Assembly: GCF_014642275.1 (NCBI RefSeq)
Contig: NZ_BMIM01000001.1
Coordinates: 372,001-436,000 of the forward strand
Direction of reading: 5' to 3'
From: Flavobacterium lutivivi
Lineage (GTDB): Bacteria > Bacteroidota > Bacteroidia > Flavobacteriales > Flavobacteriaceae
DNA: 64,000 bases
Numbering within the stretch: the stretch's first letter is position 1; every line of letters starts with the position of its first letter. This document shows, piece after piece, positions 9,076-16,661 of this stretch. Both the position numbers and the translations under genes were made by a program. The notes under the pieces are model-generated. The model was not told the origin of the DNA and searched no databases. It worked only from the letters and a program-made list of their open reading frames with translations.

Positions 9076-9132
9076 AAAAAGAGTTTTTAGTTTTTTTAAA
9101 CTTTTAAACTTTTAAACCTATAAATTTTTAAA

Positions 9133-10308
9133 ATGAACTACATACTTTTTGATGGAACAGTTCGAAACACACTTCTTCCATTTACATTTACAAGACCAGT
9201 TGCCGATATCAGAGTTGGAATTTTAACCATTAGAGAAAAATGGGAAAAATATCTTGGTTACACCACTACAACTTTAACCGAAGAATATCTTTCAGAAAAA
9301 TTTCCAATGGTAGAAATGGAAGAAAATGTAATGATTAATGCTGCGTTTTTGCCAAATGATATTTTAGTGGAAATGGTTAGAAATCTTGAAAAAAATCAAG
9401 CTATTTTCAAAAACGATGAAGTGATAGCATTCTATACAAACGATACTCAAGAAGAAGTTGATTTTGATAATTATGAAATTATTGAGTTCACAGAAGACTG
9501 TTTAAAAATTGAGCACACATGGGATATTTTTGCAAAAAATGATGTTGCTATTCGCGAAGATTTTGATTTATTGACCGAAGGAAGACATTCGCAACCTATT
9601 CCAAAATCTGTTAATGTAATTTCGCCAGAAAATATTTTTATTGAAGAAGGAGCAAAACTTGAATTTGTTACACTAAATGCATCTACTGGTCCAATCTATA
9701 TTGGTAAAAACTCAGAAATAATGGAAAGTTCGGTTATTCGTGGACCATTTGCTTTGTGTGAATCGGGTAGGGTTAAGCTAGCTTCAAAGGTTTATGGAGC
9801 AACAACAGTTGGACCTCATTCTGTTATTGGTGGTGAAGTGAGTAATTCAGTTTTAATAGGTTATTCCAATAAAGGTCATGATGGTTTTCTAGGGAATTCA
9901 GTCCTTGGGGAATGGTGCAATATTGGTGCTGATAGCAATAATTCCAACTTAAAAAACAATTACGAAGAAGTCAAACTTTGGAGTTACGAAACTGAAAATT
10001 TTGCTAAAACTGGATTACAGTTTTGCGGACTTATGATGGGTGATCATAGCAAATGTGGAATTAATACTATGTTCAACACGGGAACTGTAGTTGGTGTTTC
10101 TACAAATATTTTTGGAGCAGGATTTCCTCGAAATTTCGTGCCTAGCTTTAGTTGGGGTGGAAGTTCTGGGTTTACTACCTATCTAACGAACAAAGCATTT
10201 CAAACAGCAAAAATTGTAATGGCAAGAAGAAATGTTGAATTTACAGAACAAGATGCCAAAATTTTGGAACACGTTTTTGAGATTACCAAAAAATATCGAA
10301 AAGATTAA
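9133..10308 (+). CDS. GlmU-like bifunctional sugar nucleotidyltransferase (alternate bacterial type)
   Basis: A 391-residue protein with an N-terminal nucleotidyltransferase-like part (residues 1-150) and a C-terminal left-handed beta-helix made of hexapeptide repeats (about 160-350, for example IYIGKNSEIMESSVIRGPF). It resembles the Bacteroidota GlmU family protein proposed to make UDP-GlcNAc from glucosamine-1-phosphate. The N-terminus has MNYILFDGTVRNTLLPFTFT in place of the classic LAAGxGTRM loop, a known feature of this alternate family. The protein would feed peptidoglycan and envelope glycan synthesis. Assignment to the family is firm; the exact reaction is taken from family knowledge. 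Confidence 0.85.
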   Translation: MNYILFDGTVRNTLLPFTFTRPVADIRVGILTIREKWEKYLGYTTTTLTEEYLSEKFPMVEMEENVMINAAFLPNDILVEMVRNLEKNQAIFKNDEVIAFYTNDTQEEVDFDNYEIIEFTEDCLKIEHTWDIFAKNDVAIREDFDLLTEGRHSQPIPKSVNVISPENIFIEEGAKLEFVTLNASTGPIYIGKNSEIMESSVIRGPFALCESGRVKLASKVYGATTVGPHSVIGGEVSNSVLIGYSNKGHDGFLGNSVLGEWCNIGADSNNSNLKNNYEEVKLWSYETENFAKTGLQFCGLMMGDHSKCGINTMFNTGTVVGVSTNIFGAGFPRNFVPSFSWGGSSGFTTYLTNKAFQTAKIVMARRNVEFTEQDAKILEHVFEITKKYRKD

Positions 10309-10338
10309 ATTAATTTAATTGAAGTTTTCATTTTCAGA

Positions 10339-10368
10339 TTGATAAATTTCCAAATTAAACTATCTTTG
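10339..10368 (+). promoter_or_regulatory. Promoter of mtaB (TTG, 19 bases, TATCTTTG)
   Basis: TTG at 10339-10341 and TATCTTTG at 10361-10368, spacer 19, match the Bacteroidota promoter. Transcription should start near 10374, so the upstream in-frame TTG codon at 10401 is possible but the ATG at 10413 is the natural start. Confidence 0.72.
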
Positions 10369-10412
10369 CATTCTCAATTTTTTGACAACGATTTCATTAA
10401 TTGAGTTATATC

Positions 10413-11771
10413 ATGACACAAAATAAAAAAGTAGCATTCTATACTCTTGGATGCAAATTGAATTTTTCTGAAACCTCTACTATAGCACGTGACTTTCAAT
10501 CTGAAGGATTTGAGCGTGTTGATTTTGAAGAAGTTGCCGATATTTATGTGATAAACACTTGCTCGGTAACTGAAAATGCAGACAAACAATTTAAGCAAAT
10601 TGTAAAAAAAGCGCTCAAAGCAAATGATAAAGCTTTTGTAGCTGCTGTTGGTTGCTATGCACAATTAAAACCTGAAGAATTGGCTGCCGTTGATGGTGTA
10701 GATTTGGTTCTAGGTGCAACCGAAAAATTCAAAATTACTGATTACATCAACGATTTGTCTAAAAACGAGCAAGGCGAAGTACATTCTTGCGAAATAGATG
10801 AGGCTGATTTTTACGTAGGTAGCTATTCAATTGGAGATAGAACTCGTGCTTTTTTGAAAGTTCAAGATGGTTGTGATTATAAATGTACCTATTGCACCAT
10901 TCCGTTAGCTCGTGGAATTTCGCGCAGTGATACGATGGAAAATGTGCTAAAAAATGCAGCCGAAATTTCTTCTCAAGGCATTAAAGAAATTGTCCTCACA
11001 GGTGTAAATATTGGTGATTATGGTAAAGGCGAATTTGGTAATAAAAAACACGAGCATACATTTTTAGAATTAGTTCAAAATCTTGATAAAGTAGAAGGCA
11101 TTGAGCGACTCCGAATTTCCTCAATCGAACCCAATTTATTAAAAAACGAAACCATCGAATTTGTAGCACAAAGCAGAACTTTTGTACCACATTTTCATAT
11201 TCCATTACAAAGTGGAAGCAATGATATTTTGAAGAAAATGAAGCGTCGCTATTTGCGTGAAGTATATACGGATAGAGTGGAAAATATTCGAAAAGTAATG
11301 CCACATGCTTGTATAGGAGTAGATGTAATTGTTGGTTTTCCTGGTGAAACCGACGAACATTTTCTTGAAACCTATAATTTCTTAAACGAATTGGATATTT
11401 CATATCTTCATGTCTTTACTTACTCCGAAAGAGATAACACGGAAGCAGCTGAAATGCCCAATGCTGTGCCGATGAATGTGAGAAATAAACGTAGTAAAAT
11501 GCTTCGTGGATTATCAGTAAAGAAACGTAGAGCATTTTATGAAAGCCAAATTGGAAGCAATAGAACTGTTCTTTTTGAAAGCGAAAACAAAGAAGGATAT
11601 ATTTATGGTTTTACAGAGAATTATGTAAAAGTAAAACATCCTTGGAACCCTGAATTAGTGAATACCTTACACGAAATCAATTTAACAAAAATCGATGAAG
11701 ATGGAAGTGTTAGGATGGAGTTTGCTTCGCCAGTAAGCCTTACAGGTTCGGGTTTGAAGGTTGAGGTATAA
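10413..11771 (+). CDS. mtaB: tRNA t6A37 methylthiotransferase MtaB
   Basis: A 452-residue radical-SAM enzyme that adds a methylthio group to N6-threonylcarbamoyladenosine at position 37 of tRNAs reading ANN codons. The N-terminal MTTase domain has the cluster-ligating cysteines in TLGCKLN, NTCSVT and VGCYAQL; the radical-SAM motif CDYKCTYC is central; the C-terminal TRAM-like part covers about the last 65 residues. The KLNFSE and GISRSD wording favours MtaB over MiaB or RimO. I use the ATG at 10413 rather than the TTG at 10401 because the family starts near this point and the ATG suits the mapped promoter. Confidence 0.93.
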   Translation: MTQNKKVAFYTLGCKLNFSETSTIARDFQSEGFERVDFEEVADIYVINTCSVTENADKQFKQIVKKALKANDKAFVAAVGCYAQLKPEELAAVDGVDLVLGATEKFKITDYINDLSKNEQGEVHSCEIDEADFYVGSYSIGDRTRAFLKVQDGCDYKCTYCTIPLARGISRSDTMENVLKNAAEISSQGIKEIVLTGVNIGDYGKGEFGNKKHEHTFLELVQNLDKVEGIERLRISSIEPNLLKNETIEFVAQSRTFVPHFHIPLQSGSNDILKKMKRRYLREVYTDRVENIRKVMPHACIGVDVIVGFPGETDEHFLETYNFLNELDISYLHVFTYSERDNTEAAEMPNAVPMNVRNKRSKMLRGLSVKKRRAFYESQIGSNRTVLFESENKEGYIYGFTENYVKVKHPWNPELVNTLHEINLTKIDEDGSVRMEFASPVSLTGSGLKVEV

Positions 11772-11798
11772 AAAAGCGACTTTACGCCGCCTTTTTTT
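11770..11798. terminator. Bidirectional terminator between mtaB and the RCC1-repeat gene
   Basis: An imperfect hairpin (AAAAAGCG on the left, CGCCTTTTTTT on the right, one bulge) with A-rich and T-rich flanks sits between two convergent genes and touches both stop codons. Confidence 0.55.
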
Positions 11799-13128
11799 AG
11801 TTTTTTATAATCTTTTCAAAAGAAATATTTCCATAACTATCAGTTAGTTGAATTAAATAAATTCCTTTAGAAAAATTTGAAATATCAATTTGATTTTGAT
11901 TTTTATAAGTTTTAATGACCTTTCCGTCAGAGGTTAATAATCTAGCTTCAATAATGCCTTCAACCAAATTTACTAAGCCACTTGTTGGGTTTGGGAATGA
12001 TAATATTTTTTTATTTGTAAATTCATTATTAGACAACGAAGTTGGACAATTGTTTAGATAAAGATTGGAAATTGTAGTTGTATTTTCACCACTTCCAGTT
12101 TGTCCATAGGTATTATTATAGATTCCATATAAATCACCATTGTTTTTTATGGCTAAAAGATGGTAACCTCCAGCACTAATTGAATCCCAGTTGTTATCAG
12201 TTTCGATTTGGGCAGGAGAGTAATTAAAATTACCCCATTTCCAGATAGTTCCGTCGCTTTTGAGGCCAACAGTAAACCTACTTGTAGAAGATATATCTGT
12301 CCAGTTATTATCAGAGCCAATCTGTGTTGGTAAAATCAATTCGTTGTTTGAACCATTTCCAAGTTCACCTTGATAATTGTTTCCCCAAGCCCATCTGGTG
12401 CCATCATTTTTTATTGCCATGCTATGGTTTTGTGCGGCTTCTATTTTTAACCAAATCCCATTATTTATTAATATCGGCGATGCAACATCTACACTGAAAC
12501 CACTGAAACCATTACCAACTGTGCCATAGTAATTACTTCCCCAAGCCCAAAGACTACCGTTGTTTTTTAGCGCTAAACAATGAGAACCTCCGGCATCCAC
12601 ATCCATCCAATCATTGTCTGTGCCAATTTGAATAGGTTCAGTTGTCCATATATTATCACCAGTTCCGAGTTGATATAAATCATTTCTTCCCCAAGCCCAA
12701 AGCGTTCCATCATTTTTTATTGCTATGCCAAAATAGTAACCAGCAGATACTTTCATCCAATTGTTTGATGTGCCAATTTGTACAGGAGAACTTTGATTGT
12801 TGTAATTTCCATTTCCAAGTTGTCCATAATTATTATATCCCCAACTCCAAAGTGTTCCATCAGTTTTAATCGCAAAAGTATGATCTTCATTTGCGGAAAC
12901 AGAATCCCAATCATTAGAACTGCCTACTTGTCCTTTGATATAGTTGCCAAAACCAAATGGACCATATCCTAATTGACCATACTGATTCCAACCCCAACTC
13001 CACATTGTGCCATCATTTTTTATTCCTATAGAATGATAATTTCCGGCAGAAATTGTTTTCCAACATTGAGCAAATGAAATTTGCACATAAATTAAAGTCA
13101 AAAAAAATAAGAGTAATTTTGTTTTCAT
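11797..13128 (-). CDS. RCC1-repeat beta-propeller protein secreted by T9SS
   Basis: A 443-residue secreted protein. Residues 1-20 are a signal peptide ending in SFAQ. It then has seven tandem RCC1-type repeats of about 50 residues, each built as SAG-x-x-H-x-x-x-I-K-x-D-G-T-x-W-x-W-G-x-N-x-x-G-Q-L-G, enough for a complete seven-bladed propeller. The last 80 residues are a type A T9SS sorting domain (FPNPTSGLVNL near its start and FSKGIYLIQL near its end) that directs export and cell-surface attachment. RCC1 propellers bind proteins in eukaryotes; the ligand of bacterial secreted versions is unknown. Single-gene unit sharing a terminator with mtaB. Confidence 0.88.
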   Translation of the reverse strand: MKTKLLLFFLTLIYVQISFAQCWKTISAGNYHSIGIKNDGTMWSWGWNQYGQLGYGPFGFGNYIKGQVGSSNDWDSVSANEDHTFAIKTDGTLWSWGYNNYGQLGNGNYNNQSSPVQIGTSNNWMKVSAGYYFGIAIKNDGTLWAWGRNDLYQLGTGDNIWTTEPIQIGTDNDWMDVDAGGSHCLALKNNGSLWAWGSNYYGTVGNGFSGFSVDVASPILINNGIWLKIEAAQNHSMAIKNDGTRWAWGNNYQGELGNGSNNELILPTQIGSDNNWTDISSTSRFTVGLKSDGTIWKWGNFNYSPAQIETDNNWDSISAGGYHLLAIKNNGDLYGIYNNTYGQTGSGENTTTISNLYLNNCPTSLSNNEFTNKKILSFPNPTSGLVNLVEGIIEARLLTSDGKVIKTYKNQNQIDISNFSKGIYLIQLTDSYGNISFEKIIKN

Positions 13129-13202
13129 GATAAGTTTGCTTTATTGTGATTAATCAAAATTTGTAAATATTTAATAATCAATCAATAAGGCAAATGACGT
13201 AT

Positions 13203-13541
13203 TTAATACTTATAATGAAACCTCATTTTGGTTATTCTGTACAATGTGTCGTTATATTGTTCTATAAACTCAAACTTGTGTCTGCCTGTTTGTTTAAAAT
13301 CAATCAGTTTTTCTGCGGATAGTTCAAAATAAATGCCTTTGCCTTCTACCATGAATTTGTCACCAGTTTTCCTGTAACCAGACTGAATGAGGTTGAATTC
13401 CAGCAAATTCCATGTTGCAAGAGAATTGTTTGAAATTTCTTTTTCAGAAAATAACCCAATAGAAACTTCAATTTTTGAACCATAATATTTTTCAATAGTT
13501 TCAAAAAAAGTAATTATCTCTTTGGTGAAGTCTTCTTGCAT
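13203..13541 (-). CDS. Hypothetical protein, 112 residues
   Basis: No family is recognised. The protein is soluble, with mixed charge, no signal peptide and no transmembrane segment, and ends RITKMRFHYKY. Secondary structure by eye looks like an N-terminal helix (residues 3-20) followed by beta strands. It lies downstream of the small acetyltransferase-like gene on the same strand but is separated from it by a strong terminator, so it may be transcribed weakly by read-through or from an unseen promoter. Codon use looks like that of its neighbours, so it is probably real. Confidence 0.6.
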   Translation of the reverse strand: MQEDFTKEIITFFETIEKYYGSKIEVSIGLFSEKEISNNSLATWNLLEFNLIQSGYRKTGDKFMVEGKGIYFELSAEKLIDFKQTGRHKFEFIEQYNDTLYRITKMRFHYKY

Positions 13542-13562
13542 TCAGTAAAAATAATGATAATA

Positions 13563-13594
13563 AAAAAGTCCTGAAGCATTTCAGGACTTTTGTT
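13563..13594 (-). terminator. Terminator of the acetyltransferase-like gene
   Basis: AAAAGTCCTGAA pairs with TTTCAGGACTTTT around a short loop; on the minus strand it is followed by a T-run. The same stem sequence is found again at 43665-43690. Confidence 0.8.
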
Positions 13595-13599
13595 TATGA

Positions 13600-13917
13600 T
13601 TAAATTCTAATTCCTGGAGGAAGTAGTTCTTTATATTTTGGGTTTTTCCTGAAAAACATCGTTATTCTTGGGTAGATAGGAACAACCTTCAGTTTTCTTT
13701 CTTCGGCAATTTGCAGAATGTTTTTCAAAAAAACATTTATAAGTTCATCATTTTCAAACCCTTCAAAAGTATTAATTCGGGTTAAAAATATTTTCTTCTC
13801 CTGAAAGGAGTATTCAACAGAAATCATTTTCCCATCTACCATAGTCTCAAACTGTCTGGCAAATGTATTGTCTTTGATTTCCATTTCTTCTAAAATTAAT
13901 GTTGAGTTCATCATCAT
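13600..13917 (-). CDS. Small GNAT-like N-acetyltransferase (COG2388/NATD1 type)
   Basis: About 105 residues. The pattern ARQFETMVDGKMISVEYS, then an acidic loop, then VVPIYPRITMFFRKNPKYKELL near the C-terminus (shown here in parts) matches the minimal Gcn5-related acetyltransferases of the YidJ/NATD1 group, where the last motif is the typical CP-F-xx-xx-xx-HPEY region; here the usual Cys is Tyr-Pro. Substrate unknown. A longer frame begins at 13932, but the promoter at 13943-13972 places transcription start near 13937, leaving almost no leader, so one of the three consecutive ATG codons at 13909-13917 is preferred. Confidence 0.7.
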   Translation of the reverse strand: MMMNSTLILEEMEIKDNTFARQFETMVDGKMISVEYSFQEKKIFLTRINTFEGFENDELINVFLKNILQIAEERKLKVVPIYPRITMFFRKNPKYKELLPPGIRI

Positions 13918-13942
13918 TTTGTTCAAATACATTATTTTTATG

Positions 13943-13972
13943 CAAAATTACTAAATTATTCAAAGTCATCAA
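13943..13972 (-). promoter_or_regulatory. Promoter of the acetyltransferase-like gene
   Basis: On the minus strand TTG (13972-13970), 19 bases, then TAATTTTG (13950-13943) match the Bacteroidota promoter. It lies in the divergent gap with the hydrolase gene. Confidence 0.6.
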
Positions 13973-13980
13973 GTTAAAAT

Positions 13981-14637
13981 ATGAATAAAATTCATGTTTA
14001 TTTTATGCCAGGAATGGCGGCAAGTCCAACTATTTTTGAGAATATTAAATTGCCCGAAGAGCAATTTGAAATGCATCTGCTAGAATGGGAACTTCCTTTA
14101 CCCAAAGAATCCTTATCAGATTATGCCAAAAGAATGTCGAGCAAAGTTGTTCATCAAGATTGTATTTTGGTTGGAGTTTCTTTTGGAGGTATCTTGGTTC
14201 AAGAAATGAAACAATTTGTCAATCCAAAAAAAGTTGTAATAATTTCTAGTGTAAAATCGAGTATCGAATTGCCAAGAGCAATGAAAATTGCAAAAACAAC
14301 AAAAGCCTACAAACTTATTCCAACAAAGCTTTTTGAAAACGTTGAAAACCTTGCAAAATATGCTTTTGGGGATTTTGCCAAACAAAGACTAAAACTTTAT
14401 GAAAAGTTCCTTTCGGTTAGAGATAAGAATTATTTGGATTGGTCAATAGAACAAATCATTAATTGGGAAAGAAAAGAAGTCGATGCAGAAGTTATTCATA
14501 TTCATGGAGATGAAGATGAAGTTTTTCCAATTAAATATATAAAAAATTGTACTGTTTTGAAAGGTGGAAAACATATTATGATTCTCAATAAATACAAATG
14601 GTTAAACGAGAATTTGCCAAAAATTTTGTTAGAGTAA
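13981..14637 (+). CDS. Alpha/beta-hydrolase fold protein
   Basis: A 218-residue cytoplasmic protein with the alpha/beta-hydrolase triad in place: nucleophile Ser67 in GVSFGG, acid Asp177 or neighbouring Asp in HGDEDEVFP, and His198 in GGKHIM. The oxyanion-hole segment YFMPGMAASP is at residues 7-16. The substrate is not predictable; the short cap region (about 85-150, helical and Lys-rich) is unlike lipases with large lids. It lies directly before a lytic transglycosylase gene on the same strand, 50 bases away. Confidence 0.85.
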   Translation: MNKIHVYFMPGMAASPTIFENIKLPEEQFEMHLLEWELPLPKESLSDYAKRMSSKVVHQDCILVGVSFGGILVQEMKQFVNPKKVVIISSVKSSIELPRAMKIAKTTKAYKLIPTKLFENVENLAKYAFGDFAKQRLKLYEKFLSVRDKNYLDWSIEQIINWERKEVDAEVIHIHGDEDEVFPIKYIKNCTVLKGGKHIMILNKYKWLNENLPKILLE

Positions 14638-14687
14638 TTTTAGTTTTGGATTGATTTTTGTAGTTTTACTTTTAAGAAAAAAGAATT

Positions 14688-15581
14688 ATGATGAAGAACA
14701 AAGGTTTTTTGACTACAATTATAGCTCTGATTGTTTCTGGAATATTGATTTTTGCAATTTCAGGTGACGAGAAAGATAAGTCTTTACACGAAGGAACAGC
14801 AATGTATTTTCCAGTTTCTATTGATTTTGCTGGTGAACAAACTCCATTGCAAATCAGCGATGTAAGAGAACGATTGGATAGAGAGTTGCTTATTAATGCA
14901 AATTTGCATTCGACAACTACATTGATAATAAAAAGAGCCAATAGAGTTTTTCCTGTTATTGAACCAATTTTAGAAAAATATGGAGTTCCAGATGATTTCA
15001 AATATTTAGCAGTTATCGAAAGTGGATTGACCAATGCAACTTCATCTGCTGGAGCTCGTGGTGTTTGGCAATTTATGACTGATACCGCAAAAGAAAAAGG
15101 AATGGAGGTGAATGATTATGTTGATGAAAGATACCATCTTGAGAAATCTACCGAAGCGGCTTGTAAATATCTATTGGCCGCCAAAGAAAAATTTGGCTCT
15201 TGGACTTTAGCAGCAGCATCCTATAATGGAGGAATGAACGGAGTGAACAAAAGAGTGGAAGAACAACAAGTTTCCAATTATTATGATTTAGCATTGACAG
15301 AAGAAACTTCTCGTTATGTTTTTAGAATTTTGGCTTTAAAAGAAATCATGAAATCACCAACAAAATATGGTTTCAATATCTATCAAAGTGATTTATACAG
15401 CACTATTCCAACTAAAAAAGTTGAAGTAGATAGTACAATAAATGATTTGGCTAGCTTCGCAAAAACGCAAGGTATCAACTATAAGATTTTAAAAATTCAC
15501 AATCCTTGGTTGCGTGACAAAAAATTATTGAATGTTTCCAAGAAAAAATATGAAATTGAAATCCCAACTTCTGGGTATTAG
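14688..15581 (+). CDS. Membrane-anchored lytic transglycosylase (Slt/MltD type)
   Basis: A 297-residue enzyme that cleaves peptidoglycan glycan strands to 1,6-anhydro products in the periplasm. Residues 6-26 are a signal anchor. The SLT domain spans about 90-210 with catalytic Glu111 in YLAVIESGL, the ARGVWQFM motif and AAASYNGGMNGV. A LysM-like C-terminal stretch is only faintly suggested (residues 255-295, FAKTQGINYKILKIHNPWL). A weak promoter-like pair (TTTG at 14645-14648, TACTTTTA at 14667-14674) precedes it. A strong bidirectional terminator follows. Confidence 0.9.
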   Translation: MMKNKGFLTTIIALIVSGILIFAISGDEKDKSLHEGTAMYFPVSIDFAGEQTPLQISDVRERLDRELLINANLHSTTTLIIKRANRVFPVIEPILEKYGVPDDFKYLAVIESGLTNATSSAGARGVWQFMTDTAKEKGMEVNDYVDERYHLEKSTEAACKYLLAAKEKFGSWTLAAASYNGGMNGVNKRVEEQQVSNYYDLALTEETSRYVFRILALKEIMKSPTKYGFNIYQSDLYSTIPTKKVEVDSTINDLASFAKTQGINYKILKIHNPWLRDKKLLNVSKKKYEIEIPTSGY

Positions 15582-15616
15582 TGTTTAGTTGGCAGTTGCA
15601 ACGAACAGCGAAAAAT

Positions 15617-15650
15617 AAAAAAGCTTTAGAATTTTCTAAAGCTTTTTTAT
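15617..15650. terminator. Bidirectional terminator after the lytic transglycosylase
   Basis: AAAAAAGCTTTAGAA pairs with TTCTAAAGCTTTTTT around a short loop between two convergent genes. Confidence 0.88.
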
Positions 15651-15681
15651 ATACTGTAAACTGAAAAACTGCGACTGAATA

Positions 15682-16197
15682 CTAAATCTTCTTCATCTGC
15701 TCTTTCATCATAGCAATTTGATCTTTTAGCATATTGTGCTTGTCCAATTTTTTGGCTTCATTCAATAGATTAGTAGCTTCTAATTTTCTTCTTCTAGAAA
15801 GTGCAATTCCTGCAAGGTTTAATTTGGCTACAGCCAAATCCATGTCCATATTAAGCCCTAATTCGACCGCTTTCTTGAAATATTTTTCCGCTTGTATAAG
15901 ATTGGTTTGCGACAACATCAATCCATTTAGATAATTGTAATAACCTTGTTGTTTTCTTACCAAAGCTGTTTCAGGTTTTTTTATCTTATCTAGCCAAACT
16001 TTTGCGCCAGCAAAATCTTGCTTTCTTAATTTTAAAAACGCTAATAAGATGTACTCGTTTTTATAATAAAGAAAAATTGGAATAACTGATAGAAGTATCA
16101 AAAAAATCCCGTTACCAATGTTACCTTCTGTAAATTGCCAGATGGCAGTAGCAAAAATTAACACGGTTAAAACTATTTTTATATTTTTATTGAACAT
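15682..16197 (-). CDS. Membrane-anchored TPR-like protein
   Basis: A 171-residue protein with two N-terminal hydrophobic helices (about residues 5-40) and a soluble C-terminal part with two to three tetratricopeptide-like helical pairs (LLAFLKLRKQDFAGAKVWL, LIQAEKYFKKAVELGLN, RRRKLEATNLLNEAKKL). TPR domains mediate protein contacts; the partner is unknown. The open frame can begin at a TTG at 16218, but a promoter -7 element on the minus strand (TACCTTTG, 16216-16223) overlaps that codon, so the ATG at 16197 is the start, with a very short leader. Confidence 0.78.
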   Translation of the reverse strand: MFNKNIKIVLTVLIFATAIWQFTEGNIGNGIFLILLSVIPIFLYYKNEYILLAFLKLRKQDFAGAKVWLDKIKKPETALVRKQQGYYNYLNGLMLSQTNLIQAEKYFKKAVELGLNMDMDLAVAKLNLAGIALSRRRKLEATNLLNEAKKLDKHNMLKDQIAMMKEQMKKI

Positions 16198-16257
16198 GAT
16201 TAAAATTTTAGTTTGCAAAGGTAATAAAAAGCATTAAAAATATTTTTAAAAAAGTAC

Positions 16258-16287
16258 TTGCCAGAAAAAAAAAGGTTTGTATATTTG
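16258..16287 (+). promoter_or_regulatory. Promoter of rpmH (TTG, 19 bases, TATATTTG)
   Basis: TTG at 16258-16260 and TATATTTG at 16280-16287. Transcription should start near 16293, right at a small hairpin (CGGTT 16292-16296 with AACCG 16304-16308), leaving a leader of about 58 bases. Confidence 0.75.
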
Positions 16288-16350
16288 CACTCGGTTTTGA
16301 AAGAACCGTTTATTAAAGAAAATAATACACGATTTTAAAGATACAAAGCA

Positions 16351-16512
16351 ATGAGCAAAAGAACGTTTCAACCATCGAAAAGAAAAAGAAGAAATAAACA
16401 CGGATTTATGGACAGAATGGCTTCTGCAAATGGAAGAAAAGTCCTTGCGCGTCGTAGAGCTAAAGGAAGACATAAATTGACTGTATCTTGTGAACCAAGA
16501 CACAAAAAATAA
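16351..16512 (+). CDS. rpmH: 50S ribosomal protein L34
   Basis: A 53-codon gene encoding the very basic bL34 protein: [19 protein letters not shown] at the start and [12 protein letters not shown] near the end, followed by EPRHKK. The core KRTFQPSxRKRxxxHGFxxRM is diagnostic of the family, which binds domain III of 23S rRNA. It is too short for many ORF cut-offs and has two longer meaningless open frames on the opposite strand. It has its own promoter and terminator. No dnaA or rnpA was seen next to it, unlike the classical arrangement near the replication origin. Confidence 0.97.
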   Translation: MSKRTFQPSKRKRRNKHGFMDRMASANGRKVLARRRAKGRHKLTVSCEPRHKK

Positions 16513-16533
16513 TGATTTAAATTAATCAATATC

Positions 16534-16567
16534 AAGCCGTTACTTTTATTAGTAGCGGCTTTTTTTA
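16534..16567 (+). terminator. Terminator of rpmH
   Basis: AAGCCGTTACT pairs with AGTAGCGGCTT (one G-T pair) and is followed by seven T. Confidence 0.88.
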
Positions 16568-16661
16568 TAACTTGTTTATAAAATTTGATAAGTTTAAATA
16601 GTCTTTTTTTCCGGTTCGGCACAAACAAATTAAATTTGAAAACAACAAACAACACAACACA

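Noticed and set aside
9095-9130. A regulatory repeat (AAACTTTT copies) before the GlmU-like gene
   Set aside because: The copies are short, AT-rich and low in complexity, as expected by chance in this genome, and no pairing structure results.
13981-14637. Assignment of the hydrolase to a specific pathway such as lactone or polyester hydrolysis
   Set aside because: Only the general triad is visible; no subfamily motif supports a substrate.
16246-16655. Two minus-strand open frames over the L34 gene
   Set aside because: The plus strand encodes an unmistakable L34 with its own promoter and terminator; the minus frames have no recognisable features.
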